Shown here: positions 52,356 through 59,969 of the stretch, piece by piece | Position numbering within the stretch: the stretch's first letter is position 1 | How the letters are laid out: the number at the start of each line of letters is the position of its first letter | NCBI GenBank assembly: GCA_900473915.1 | Contig: UCNG01000011.1 | Location: 1-64,000, forward strand | Reading direction: 5' to 3' | Source: Hyphomicrobiales bacterium | Lineage (GTDB): Bacteria; Pseudomonadota; Alphaproteobacteria; Rhizobiales; Rhizobiaceae | DNA length: 64,000 nt | The notes under the pieces: generated by a model | The model's input: the letters and a program-made list of their open reading frames with translations, nothing else | Databases searched by the model: none | Told to the model about the DNA's origin: nothing | Made by a program: the position numbers and the translations under genes

Positions 52356-53104
52356 GACGCATCCCCATTTGCTGAAACTGGCGCCGGCCCTGACGGCTTT
52401 TTTTGCTCTTCCTTGGATGCAGTAATCTCTTGAATCGCGGCAAGTCTTTGTTGCCTTTTGTGGCGGGCGACGTACCAATCGGCGAACAGCATTTCGATCA
52501 GTTCGATAAGTGTCTGCGCTTCATCAGGATCAACATCAACAATGACATTGATGTCTTTTTCCATATGTGCGCCGATATTTCCCAGCTTTCTTACCGCCGT
52601 GATTGCCGCAATAGTTTCGTCGTCAACACCGCGAGGAGCAGTGCCTTCCTCGAGCTGCTTTTCAAGCTCTGCAATTTCATCGATCAATCGGTTTTTAGAA
52701 ATTTTACAGAAGTCTCTAATCATGCCCTGTAAGCATCGACGAGAGAGGGTTGCCGAAGCCTTTGGACTATCGTTCTTGATTTTGCATGCTTCGTAGTAAT
52801 CTTCCCGTATGACCGCAGGGATATAGTTTGGCTGAGGTTTGGCAGCTGAGGCCGGCAAAATATGCCATACTCGCTTTAAGGGCGTTTTGGTCTCCATTCT
52901 GAGACCATTCCAGCGCAATGAACCGTAGCCAAGTGACAACGTTAGCTGATTGCAATTTTCATTCAGGCAGCGATTTGCTGCAATTATTACCCCAAGGTCA
53001 CCCTCACGAGTTTCTCCGATATTGAGAGCAATATCATGAAGGCGCGCGTTATCGGCTTGTTCAAGTTGCTTATGCCCGCAGTATGCACATTCCCAACTAG
53101 ACAT
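52352..53104 (-). CDS. DUF4145 domain protein
   Basis: 250 residues from ATG 53104 (GGGGAAG site); the frame extends to 53137. An N-terminal zinc ribbon (CAYCGHKQLEQADN...CLNENCNQLTLSLGYG) is followed by the DUF4145 helical region (REDYYEACKIKNDSPKASAT, LSRRCLQGMIRDFC, ITAVRKLGNIGAHMEKDINV, HEPN-like 'R-K-x-x-N-x-x-A-H'). DUF4145 proteins are often found beside restriction or abortive-infection genes, and the RK-x-x-GN-x-x-AH segment resembles HEPN toxins. First structural gene of the cargo operon. Confidence 0.8.
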   Translation of the reverse strand: MSSWECAYCGHKQLEQADNARLHDIALNIGETREGDLGVIIAANRCLNENCNQLTLSLGYGSLRWNGLRMETKTPLKRVWHILPASAAKPQPNYIPAVIREDYYEACKIKNDSPKASATLSRRCLQGMIRDFCKISKNRLIDEIAELEKQLEEGTAPRGVDDETIAAITAVRKLGNIGAHMEKDINVIVDVDPDEAQTLIELIEMLFADWYVARHKRQQRLAAIQEITASKEEQKKPSGPAPVSANGDAS

Positions 53105-53169
53105 ATCTTCCCCGCTTAATTTATTCTTAAGCGGCATAGCACAGACCCACCAATTCCCGGAAGGGAATA

Positions 53170-53391
53170 TCAGTTCTTCACAATCATCCCGACGCCGGTT
53201 TCACCGAGAAATTCGATGCCTGCCTTTTCAAGGGCGGCGCGGATGGCCTGAAGATTGTTTGCTATCGGGACCCTTCGACCCTTTTCGAAATCTCGCACGG
53301 TGGAAAGGCTTACGTTTGCCGCCTCGGCTAGCTGTGTCTGGGACCAATCTAATAGACCACGGGCGCCGCGAGATTGTTCAGGCGTAAGCAT
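53170..53391 (-). CDS. XRE-family repressor-like HTH protein (73 aa)
   Basis: [40 protein letters not shown] contains a textbook XRE helix-turn-helix; the tail [21 protein letters not shown] is typical of short rhizobial XRE regulators. ATG 53391 is the conserved start; the frame runs to 53427. It lies between the cargo operon and the divergent gene at 53536, and the palindrome in its own promoter is a probable operator. Confidence 0.85.
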   Translation of the reverse strand: MLTPEQSRGARGLLDWSQTQLAEAANVSLSTVRDFEKGRRVPIANNLQAIRAALEKAGIEFLGETGVGMIVKN

Positions 53392-53422
53392 GGTGAACGC
53401 AATCCTAATATTTTTTGCTGAC

Positions 53423-53441
53423 GTCAACGATTTTTGTTGAC
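53423..53441. promoter_or_regulatory. Palindromic operator and divergent promoter
   Basis: GTCAAC (53423-53428), spacer of seven, GTTGAC (53436-53441): perfect inverted arms. The right arm contains TTGACA (53437-53442), which with a T/A-rich hexamer about 17 bases later could drive the rightward gene. A further half-site ATCAACG is at about 53466. Likely the binding site of the XRE protein. Confidence 0.6.
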
Positions 53442-53535
53442 AGCGCGTTTTTGATGATTATTCATAACATCAACGAAAAGCACTGACAACAACAGTTGCC
53501 AATCATAGTTAATACACCGTTACGAGGAGACCACA

Positions 53536-53901
53536 ATGCAGCACGTCGTGCCAGCAAACGCCACCGCCTTGCCCGCAGCCAGCAATATGTCGATACGGAC
53601 CAGGCACCAGCAGCCGCGCAACCTTTGCGCCATGGTTATAGATGGCGAAGCCGTCTGGGTTGATATCAACCGCTATGACGAAACTGGGCGCGCCGTAATC
53701 ATCGAACATGATGGACGCATTCGCCTGATGGAAATCGAACAGGAACACATCGGTTTTCGTCCGTTTGGTACTCGCACGGCTTTGGGGCAGCGCTTTAAGT
53801 CAGCACATGGCGGCGTTGCTCGGAACAGCGTGATTGTCGTGGGGATGGTTATTGACGCACCCATTCGCGGCGGCCGGTTGATTGAGGGGGAAATGGCGTG
53901 A
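53536..53901 (+). CDS. Hypothetical phage protein (121 aa)
   Basis: ATG 53536 follows ACGAGGAGACC. The body reads as a beta-rich domain (LCAMVIDGEAVWVDINRYDE, GRAVIIEHDGRIRLMEIEQE, GFRPFGTRTALGQRF). No family recognised. It is transcribed away from the XRE gene and could be an anti-repressor or cro-like partner; only position supports that. Confidence 0.6.
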   Translation: MQHVVPANATALPAASNMSIRTRHQQPRNLCAMVIDGEAVWVDINRYDETGRAVIIEHDGRIRLMEIEQEHIGFRPFGTRTALGQRFKSAHGGVARNSVIVVGMVIDAPIRGGRLIEGEMA

Positions 53902-53999
53902 TCGACCTTGGCTCTTTCATATTCGGCCTCGTCAGCGGTGTCATAGGCTCTTGGGCTGTTATGGCGGTCATTGTCAACACCGACCCGCGCAGGCGCTGA
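53898..53999 (+). CDS. Single-span mini membrane protein (33 aa)
   Basis: GTG 53898 overlaps the upstream stop. IDLGSFIFGLVSGVIGSWAV MAVIV forms one membrane helix, followed by a basic end (NTDPRRR), which by the positive-inside rule points into the cytoplasm. Too short for typical prediction; coupling by overlap supports it. Small membrane peptides of this type can affect superinfection or lysis; function unknown. Confidence 0.5.
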   Translation: MIDLGSFIFGLVSGVIGSWAVMAVIVNTDPRRR

Positions 54000-54014
54000 C
54001 TACGCATCCAATTA

Positions 54015-54091
54015 GGTCCCGTAGCTCAGTTGGATAGAGCACCGGCCTTCTAAGCCGTAGGTCGCAGGTTCGAATCCTGCCGGGATCGCCA
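54015..54091 (+). tRNA. tRNA-Arg(TCT) carried by the element
   Basis: 77 bases: acceptor GGTCCCG/CGGGATC, D-arm GCTCAGTTGGATAGAGC, anticodon loop CTTCTAA with TCT, T-arm GCAGGTTCGAATCCTGC, discriminator G and encoded CCA. It lies inside the 17-bp attachment repeats and so moves with the element. It reads AGA codons. Confidence 0.96.
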
Positions 54092-54401
54092 TCGCCTCCT
54101 TGCCCCCCAGTCAAGGGGTCGGCGTCCCTCCGGGCACACCGCCCTCGCCCGTCACCAAGGCAGGGAAACTACTACACGAGGAGCATCCTGCTTTGGCAGG
54201 CAAGCCCATCGCGGCCACCGTAGGGTCGTACACCTTTGCCGCAGCGCCGCGATGGGCACTGATTCGATTGTCATGATAAGTGTGAACGCCCTACCCTGCA
54301 TCGTTTACGAATGAAGCATTCAAAAGCGGGGAAGCAAAGAGGGGAAGATTTTATCGAGAAATCGATTTCGCTAAACAAGACAACTACTTACAAGAAGTAG
54401 C
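54092..54401. other. Non-coding right end of the element
   Basis: 310 bases without a gene between tRNA-Arg and attR. CCCATCGCGGC (about 54210) and GCCGCGATGGG (about 54248) form a long inverted repeat with stem of 11 bases. GCATTCAAAAGCGGGGAA at 54316-54333 matches the left arm block at 38475, so the region likely holds integrase arm sites. Confidence 0.5.
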
Positions 54402-54418
54402 TGGCTCCCCGGGCCGGA
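54402..54418. repeat. Right attachment repeat (attR core)
   Basis: Same 17 bases as 38350-38366. Here they form the 3' end of tRNA-Asn including its encoded CCA, so integration restored an intact tRNA gene. Confidence 0.85.
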
Positions 54419-54476
54419 TTCGAACCAGCGACCAACCGGTTAACAGCCGGTTGCTCTACCGCTGAGCTACCGGGGA
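54402..54476 (-). tRNA. tRNA-Asn(GTT)
   Basis: 75 bases on the reverse strand: acceptor TCCCCGG/CCGGGGA, D-arm GCTCAGCGGTAGAGC, anticodon loop CTGTTAA with GTT, T-arm with GGTTCGAATCC, discriminator G and encoded CCA. It is the integration target of the 16-kb element. Confidence 0.96.
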
Positions 54477-54644
54477 ACAGGTGCTCGTTGCGTCAGCGAG
54501 GTGGCGTATAGCAAAAGGATTTCACGTTTGCAAAGGGCTAAATCCATTTTTTTTCATCTTTTTGCATTATGCCCTGGAAACCCTATATGCTCCGGGGTGT
54601 TTTCCATCTGTGAATAGCAACTTATCAGCCTTAGAGATGCCTCC

Positions 54645-54926
54645 GTGACTGAGCGATATGCCGAAATGCCCCCTAAAAAAGCCATTGTGATTCTTGGCCG
54701 ACGAATCCCAATGCCCCAATCGGTCCTGATGCGTCGTATGCTTGGCAGCACGCTCGTTGTCGGCGGATCATTGGGTTTTCTTCCGATTCTCGGTTTCTGG
54801 ATGCTCCCACTCGGACTCATCGTCCTGTCTCATGATTCTCATCGCGTGCGTCGCTGGCGCCGTAAAAGTGAAATTCATATCTGGCGCAAATGGCTGAAGC
54901 GCAAGCCAATCAACGACCCTGAGTGA
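54645..54926 (+). CDS. Small membrane protein conserved in Rhizobiales (93 aa)
   Basis: GTG 54645 (or ATG 54666, MPPKKAIVILGRRI). Central hydrophobic hairpin LGSTLVVGGSLGFLPILGFW and MLPLGLIVLSHD, then a basic tail (HRVRRWRRKSEIHIWRKWLK). Two short membrane helices are likely. The pattern resembles small transmembrane proteins of the PGPGW type but I do not claim that family. First host gene right of the element. Confidence 0.65.
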   Translation: MTERYAEMPPKKAIVILGRRIPMPQSVLMRRMLGSTLVVGGSLGFLPILGFWMLPLGLIVLSHDSHRVRRWRRKSEIHIWRKWLKRKPINDPE

Positions 54927-55029
54927 TCGGTTTGCCGAAGCCCGGATATTGCGGACGCTCAAATGACAGGACTCATGGACACCACGCCAAGACGAGGCAA
55001 ACGGTAGGCAGATAGCCGCGAAGCGTCAT

Positions 55030-55812
55030 TTAAAGTCTAGTACGCAGTTCACCTGGAGTCAGCTGTCGGTGTTTGCGCAAAGCAGTCGTCAAATGACTCT
55101 GACTGGAAAAATTCAAATGGCTCGCAATTTCTCTTATCGACATCGATGTCTTTCTAAGCAGTCGCTCTGCCTCATCAAGTCGTAGCCCAAGCAGATACTG
55201 ATGCGGCGTCTGTCCGATACTATTTCGGAAACACGTCGAAAAGTGGCCTGCTGAAATTCCTACCACCGCAGCCATGTCAGGGACCGAAAGAGACTTGTGA
55301 AAATTTTGAGTGAGGTATGTTTCTATCTGATGGCACGCTGATTTGCTAAGCCCGATTTTAGTGTCAGCAACAACGCGATCAACTAGCGCACTGCGAGCTA
55401 TCGTATGCATGAGGACCAACCCAAGAGCCCTGAGATAAGGTTCGTCCTGCTCTGCCTGCGAGCAGATTTCGTCCCAGATCATGCTTGATATGGGCAAACA
55501 TTCTTTGCATACGAATTTAACAACGCTTTTAGTGGCATTGATTTCACGAATTAATGGATTCTGGGGATGCATATCCCGAAGCCCCCCTCCATTAAACTGC
55601 CCGATTAGTATTTCTGTTGGTTCGGGCCAGTCGATGGCTAACTCCATAGAATCCGCGATGATGAAAACGGTTCCGGCCGGGCAACTGGAATTTTCGTGTG
55701 CCTGCACAGGAAAATTCCACCCTAAATTGCGAACCTGTTCTCTCAGGATAAGGAATGTCGTCCGGTTTGCGCGATAGGTGATTGACCCGGCCTGGATAGA
55801 GGCGCAGGTCAA
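55030..55812 (-). CDS. AraC-family transcriptional regulator
   Basis: 260 residues. C-terminal about 100 residues carry the double helix-turn-helix: LSVPDMAAVVGISAGHFSTC, FRNSIGQTPHQYLLGLRLDE, SIREIASHLNFSSQSHLTTA, LRKHRQLTPGELR. The N-terminal part lacks a clear cupin and may sense a small molecule. TTG 55812 is the modelled start; the frame is open further upstream so the true start is uncertain. No obvious target beside it; the sit operon lies divergently 370 bases away. Confidence 0.85.
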   Translation of the reverse strand: MTCASIQAGSITYRANRTTFLILREQVRNLGWNFPVQAHENSSCPAGTVFIIADSMELAIDWPEPTEILIGQFNGGGLRDMHPQNPLIREINATKSVVKFVCKECLPISSMIWDEICSQAEQDEPYLRALGLVLMHTIARSALVDRVVADTKIGLSKSACHQIETYLTQNFHKSLSVPDMAAVVGISAGHFSTCFRNSIGQTPHQYLLGLRLDEAERLLRKTSMSIREIASHLNFSSQSHLTTALRKHRQLTPGELRTRL

Positions 55813-56182
55813 GCCGCATTTAGTCCTGCTCAGATGGAGCTCCTCGCCCCCCTCCCCACAGCGGCGGTCTCTTCCGGAATAATCAACGATAAATCAATTA
55901 ATAAGCTCATCGTCCGCTCGTTCACCCAATCTGAGAACAGAGAATAAAACTCCCCGGCTCGTACGGAGACCGCAAGTCTATCCTGCCATCCACCCGTTAC
56001 GAAGGCGCAACCCGATAATGCAGTCGGCTATGGTAGCGCAATCTATACGTGTATAAGCATTTTGCAACCGGAATCTTAAACCTTAGCGGGAAGCGCACTA
56101 TTGCGAATAGTTCGCATTAGCGCTTGCCATCAAGCATCTATCCGATTATGCAATTGCAACTTATTAGCAACAAGGATCAGGT
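55813..56182. promoter_or_regulatory. Regulatory region upstream of sit operon with two palindromes
   Basis: No gene in this 370-base gap. TTGCGAATAGTTCGCATT (56101-56118) has exact arms TGCGAA/TTCGCA; TTGCAACTTATTAGCAA (56154-56170) has arms TTGC/GCAA close to the start codon. Both resemble binding sites of the Fur-family manganese regulator Mur of alphaproteobacteria. They would repress sitABCD when metal is plentiful. Confidence 0.55.
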
Positions 56183-57085
56183 ATGTTGAACTGTATTTCT
56201 CGAACCACGACATTGGGCCTCTTGAGTTTGGCGCTTCTCTGGGCGGGTAGCGGCGGCGCATTCGCCGAGAAATTCAAGGTCGTCACGACATTCACCGTTA
56301 TTGCCGATATTGCGCAGAATGTTGCAGGCGATGCAGCAATCGTGGAATCGATTACGAAACCAGGGGCAGAGATTCATAATTACCAACCCACGCCCGGCGA
56401 CCTGCTGAAAGCGCAGGATGCGAAACTGGTTCTCTGGAATGGTCTTGGTCTGGAACTTTGGTTCGAAAAATTCTTTTCGCGTCTCCAGAATGTACCGAGT
56501 GCTGTAGTTTCCGACGGCGTCGAACCAATCGACATTTCCGAAGGGCCGTATAGCGGTAAGCCCAATCCCCACGCCTGGATGTCACCCAATGCGGCATTGA
56601 TCTATGTCGATAATATTCGAGACGCTCTTGTCAAAAACGATCCTGGAAACACTCGCGTCTACAAGGCAAACGCCGAGGCCTACAAGGCCAAGATTAAAGC
56701 CACAATCGACCCCATCCGGGCTGAGCTGACGGCAATACCCGACGACAAACGCTGGCTGGTTTCGAGCGAAGGCGCGTTCTCATATCTCGCGCGGGATTTT
56801 GGCCTTAAGGAACTGTATCTCTGGCCAATCAACGCCGACCAACAGGGCACACCCCAACAGGTTCGCAGAGTAATTGATGCAGTGCGCCAGCACGGCATTT
56901 TGGCCGTTTTCTCTGAAAGCACAATCTCCTCTGCTCCAGCCGAACAGGTTGCCCGTGAAACCAGCGCAAAATACGCCGGGGTTCTTTATGTTGATTCGCT
57001 TTCTGGGCCGGATGGCCCCGTGCCTACATATATCGACCTCTTGAAAGTGACCTCCGGCACGATCGCTGAAGGACTCAGACAATGA
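56183..57085 (+). CDS. sitA: Metal ABC transporter substrate-binding protein (SitA/MntC-like)
   Basis: 300 residues. Signal peptide to about residue 28 ([10 protein letters not shown]). Cluster A-I binding protein with likely ligands His 65 ([10 protein letters not shown]), His 130 (NPHAWMSP), Glu 196 ([14 protein letters not shown]) and Asp 271 ([10 protein letters not shown]); Glu in third place and no His-rich loop argues for Mn2+/Fe2+ rather than Zn2+. ATG 56183 just after AAGGATCAGGT. First gene of sitABCD. Confidence 0.92.
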   Translation: MLNCISRTTTLGLLSLALLWAGSGGAFAEKFKVVTTFTVIADIAQNVAGDAAIVESITKPGAEIHNYQPTPGDLLKAQDAKLVLWNGLGLELWFEKFFSRLQNVPSAVVSDGVEPIDISEGPYSGKPNPHAWMSPNAALIYVDNIRDALVKNDPGNTRVYKANAEAYKAKIKATIDPIRAELTAIPDDKRWLVSSEGAFSYLARDFGLKELYLWPINADQQGTPQQVRRVIDAVRQHGILAVFSESTISSAPAEQVARETSAKYAGVLYVDSLSGPDGPVPTYIDLLKVTSGTIAEGLRQ

Positions 57086-57984
57086 AAGCTCTCATAGGTC
57101 TCCATGGAAATGCCTCCGCCGCGATGGATACAGGCGCGATCGATGGTATCAATGTGCAGGAGGCAACCGTTACATACCGCAATGGTCATACGGCTCTGCA
57201 CAATGCAAGTTTCGCAATTCCAACCGGAACGATTACCGCACTCGTGGGCGTCAATGGCTCCGGAAAATCAACGCTGTTCAAGGCGATCATGGGATTCGTG
57301 AAACTCGCCAAGGGTGAAATATCCATTCTCGGAATGCCGGTTGGAACTGCGCTCAAAAAGAACCTTGTGGCTTATGTCCCGCAAAGTGAGGATGTTGACT
57401 GGAACTTCCCTGTTCTCGTCGAAGATGTTGTCATGATGGGCCGCTATGGCCACATGGGGATGATGCGCATGCCGCGTCCGGCCGACAGGGACGCCGTGGC
57501 CAAAGCGCTTGCCCGCGTCAATATGCTCGAGTTTCGCCACCGTCAGATCGGTGAACTTTCAGGAGGGCAAAAGAAACGGGTGTTTCTCGCGCGAGCACTC
57601 GCTCAGGATGGCAAGGTCATTCTTCTTGATGAGCCCTTTACCGGCGTAGATGTCAAAACCGAGGAGGCAATCATAAGCCTCCTTCAAAGCTTGCGCGATG
57701 AAGGGCGTGTTATGCTGGTTTCCACGCATAATCTCGGTAGTGTTCCAGAGTTTTGCGACCGGACGGTACTGTTGAAGCGAACGGTACTGGGATACGGGCT
57801 GACTGCCGACGTCTTCACCCAGGCAAATCTCGAAAAGACTTTCGATGGCGTGCTTCGTCATCTCGTGCTTGGGGCGTCCAAGGATGCAGGGCGAGCTGTG
57901 GTCAGTGTCATAACGGATGATGACCGACCGTTTGTTGTCTATGAGGACGAAATCTCTGCGAGCAAGAGGAGCCAAAGACAATGA
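57082..57984 (+). CDS. sitB: Metal ABC transporter ATP-binding protein
   Basis: 300 residues. Walker [11 protein letters not shown]-loop [14 protein letters not shown], signature [19 protein letters not shown], Walker [13 protein letters not shown], switch His in VSTHNLG. It powers the SitCD pore. Starts in an ATGA overlap with sitA; the C-terminal about 40 residues beyond the core are a variable tail ([18 protein letters not shown]). An N-terminal extension of about 20 residues precedes the core. Confidence 0.94.
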   Translation: MKALIGLHGNASAAMDTGAIDGINVQEATVTYRNGHTALHNASFAIPTGTITALVGVNGSGKSTLFKAIMGFVKLAKGEISILGMPVGTALKKNLVAYVPQSEDVDWNFPVLVEDVVMMGRYGHMGMMRMPRPADRDAVAKALARVNMLEFRHRQIGELSGGQKKRVFLARALAQDGKVILLDEPFTGVDVKTEEAIISLLQSLRDEGRVMLVSTHNLGSVPEFCDRTVLLKRTVLGYGLTADVFTQANLEKTFDGVLRHLVLGASKDAGRAVVSVITDDDRPFVVYEDEISASKRSQRQ

Positions 57985-58841
57985 CAATGCTGCTCGAGCC
58001 GTTCAGCTATAATTATATGCTGAATGCGATGTGGGTTTCGGCATTGGTCGGCGGTGTCTGCGCCTTCCTGTCGGCATATCTCATGCTGAAAGGCTGGTCT
58101 CTTATCGGCGATGCACTTTCCCATTCCATCGTACCGGGCGTGGCGGGTGCTTATATGCTTGGCCTGCCCTTCTCCATCGGTGCATTCTTCTCAGGGGGCT
58201 TAGCTGCCGCAGCGATGCTCTTTCTCAACCAGCGAACAAAATTGAAGGAAGATGCGATCATCGGACTGATCTTCTCGTCATTCTTCGGCCTTGGTCTGTT
58301 TATGATCTCGCTCAAGCCCACGGCTGTAAGCATTCAAACCATTGTTCTGGGCAATATTCTCGCCATCACGCCGGAAGATACACTACAACTGGCGATCGTC
58401 AGCGTCGTATCCCTCTCATTGCTTCTATTGAAGTGGAAAGACCTGGTGGTCGTGTTTTTCGACGAAAACCATGCGCGTTCTATTGGTCTCAAACCCAACT
58501 TGTTGAAGGTCATGTTCTTCACACTGTTGTCGGCATCGACTGTCGCCGCCATGCAAACCGTTGGCGCATTTCTGGTCATCTGCATGGTAGTAACACCCGG
58601 CGCAACCGCATATCTGCTAACCGACCGCTTTGCGCGACTGCTCTGGATTGCGGTTACCATCGGGTCTGTCACAAGTTTCGCCGGCGCCTATATAAGCTAT
58701 TTCCTTGATGGTGCGACGGGAGGCATCATCGTAGTTCTCCAGACGCTGGTTTTCCTAAGTGTGTTTTTGCTTGCTCCAAAACACGGGCTGCTGGCCGCAC
58801 GCCGCAAAGCGGCGATCGCACTCAAGGGGACTTGGCAATGA
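57981..58841 (+). CDS. sitC: Metal ABC transporter permease
   Basis: 286 residues, about eight to nine hydrophobic segments of the ABC-3 family ([57 protein letters not shown]). ATGA overlap with sitB and with sitD. Forms a heterodimeric pore with SitD in the inner membrane. The His in GDALSHS is conserved in family members. Confidence 0.93.
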   Translation: MTMLLEPFSYNYMLNAMWVSALVGGVCAFLSAYLMLKGWSLIGDALSHSIVPGVAGAYMLGLPFSIGAFFSGGLAAAAMLFLNQRTKLKEDAIIGLIFSSFFGLGLFMISLKPTAVSIQTIVLGNILAITPEDTLQLAIVSVVSLSLLLLKWKDLVVVFFDENHARSIGLKPNLLKVMFFTLLSASTVAAMQTVGAFLVICMVVTPGATAYLLTDRFARLLWIAVTIGSVTSFAGAYISYFLDGATGGIIVVLQTLVFLSVFLLAPKHGLLAARRKAAIALKGTWQ

Positions 58842-59683
58842 CTCTTTTCGACATGCTGGCTTCGCCCTTCCAGTTCGAATTCATGCAATATGCGCTGGCG
58901 ATTTCGGTGCTTATCGCGGTTCCGGCAGCATTGCTGTCATGCTTTCTGGTGCTTAAAGGCTGGTCTCTGATGGGCGATGCGATCAGCCATGCCGTTCTTC
59001 CTGGGGTCGTTGTCGCATATATCATAGGGATACCTTTCGGCATCGGAGCCTTTGTCGCGGGCATGGCCTGCGCGCTTGCGACCGGCTATATCGCCGAAAA
59101 CAGCCGTATCAAACAGGATACGGTGATGGGCATTGTTTTCTCCGGCATGTTCGGCCTCGGCCTCGTTCTCTATGTGGCGATCCGCTCCACAGTGCATCTC
59201 GATCATATCCTATTCGGAGACATGCTTGGCATAACTTTGTCTGACCTGGTTGAAACCGCCAGTATCGCCACGGTGATCTCCAGCATTCTGATCGTCAGGT
59301 GGCGCGACTTCCTGCTACACGCGTTTGATCCGGCACAAGCCCGAGCGGTCGGCCTGCCGGTTCGTCTGCTGCACTATGGTTTGCTTTGCCTGATATCGTT
59401 GACGATAGTCGGCGTTCTAAAAGCAGTGGGTATCATTCTGGCCATAGCCATGCTGATTGCGCCGGGTGCGATTGCGTTTCTGCTAACGCGCAAGTTCAGC
59501 ACGATGATGTTGCTTGCAGTGGCAATCGCCGCAACTGCGTCCTTCCTGGGCGTCTACCTATCGTTCTTCATCGATAGCGCTCCGGCCCCCACCATCGTTC
59601 TGCTGATGACCGTGATGTTCCTCCTCGCCTTTGTTCGCTCCTCCCGGCGCAATGCAAAATTCGAAGAGCGTGTTGAGGTCTGA
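58838..59683 (+). CDS. sitD: Metal ABC transporter permease
   Basis: 281 residues from ATG 58838 in ATGA overlap with sitC. Same ABC-3 layout as its partner (FLVLKGWSLMGDAISHAVLP, GVVVAYIIGIPFGIGAF, AIAMLIAPGAIAFLLTRKF). Two different permease genes are typical of Sit/Yfe systems and not of Znu. The tail RSSRRNAKFEERVEV is basic and cytoplasmic. Confidence 0.93.
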   Translation: MTLFDMLASPFQFEFMQYALAISVLIAVPAALLSCFLVLKGWSLMGDAISHAVLPGVVVAYIIGIPFGIGAFVAGMACALATGYIAENSRIKQDTVMGIVFSGMFGLGLVLYVAIRSTVHLDHILFGDMLGITLSDLVETASIATVISSILIVRWRDFLLHAFDPAQARAVGLPVRLLHYGLLCLISLTIVGVLKAVGIILAIAMLIAPGAIAFLLTRKFSTMMLLAVAIAATASFLGVYLSFFIDSAPAPTIVLLMTVMFLLAFVRSSRRNAKFEERVEV

Positions 59684-59738
59684 ACCAACCCCAATGACAA
59701 ATCGGGCCCATACTCTCCGTTGGGGTCCACTTGTTTGC

Positions 59739-59770
59739 GGCGTGGGCAGCCTTGCAAAGCTGTCCACGCC
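59739..59770 (+). terminator. Hairpin after sit operon
   Basis: GGCGTGGGCAGC and GCTGTCCACGCC with loop CTTGCAAA; a 12-bp stem with one G-T pair. No T-run, so termination efficiency is uncertain, but its place 55 bases after sitD fits. Confidence 0.6.
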
Positions 59771-59912
59771 GTCGGTTGCGCGTCATACAGCTGTTATAAA
59801 ACCTCGCTAAACAGCCAATAAATGACGTTCCAGAGTGGAACTGAGGTTGTTTTCTCCGCCCAATTTAACTTTTGCGGCTTGTCGAGGTAGCTTAAAGATG
59901 CTTCAATCCACA

Positions 59913-59927
59913 TTGCACGGCTGTGCA
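59913..59927. promoter_or_regulatory. Palindromic operator, copy 1
   Basis: TTGCACGGCTGTGCA contains arms TGCAC/GTGCA around GGCT. The exact reverse complement occurs at 61145-61159. It lies 42 bases before the ATPase start at 59970, where a repressor could block transcription. Confidence 0.6.
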
Positions 59928-59969
59928 GAAAAAACACAACAAGCCGGCGATCCTGGGGAGGAGATGCCT

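Larger units (their letters stand above)
38350..54418. mobile_element. 16-kb integrated phage satellite/reduced prophage in tRNA-Asn
   Basis: Bounded by 17-bp direct repeats, one inside tRNA-Asn. It holds a P4-type integrase, AlpA-like protein, HTH proteins, HK97-like capsid protein, HNH nuclease, P27-type TerS, GTA-type tail chaperone, gp10-like, tape-measure and DUF3168 proteins, a tRNA-Arg and a reverse-strand cargo operon. No large terminase, portal, prohead protease, major tail protein, endolysin or holin was found in any frame. It is therefore either a helper-dependent, capsid-encoding satellite or a decaying prophage; three disrupted genes favour at least partial decay. Confidence 0.88.

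Noticed and set aside
56183-57085. Zinc-binding ZnuA instead of SitA
   Set aside because: There is no His-rich acidic loop, the third ligand is Glu, and two permease genes follow, which fits Sit/Mnt systems better.
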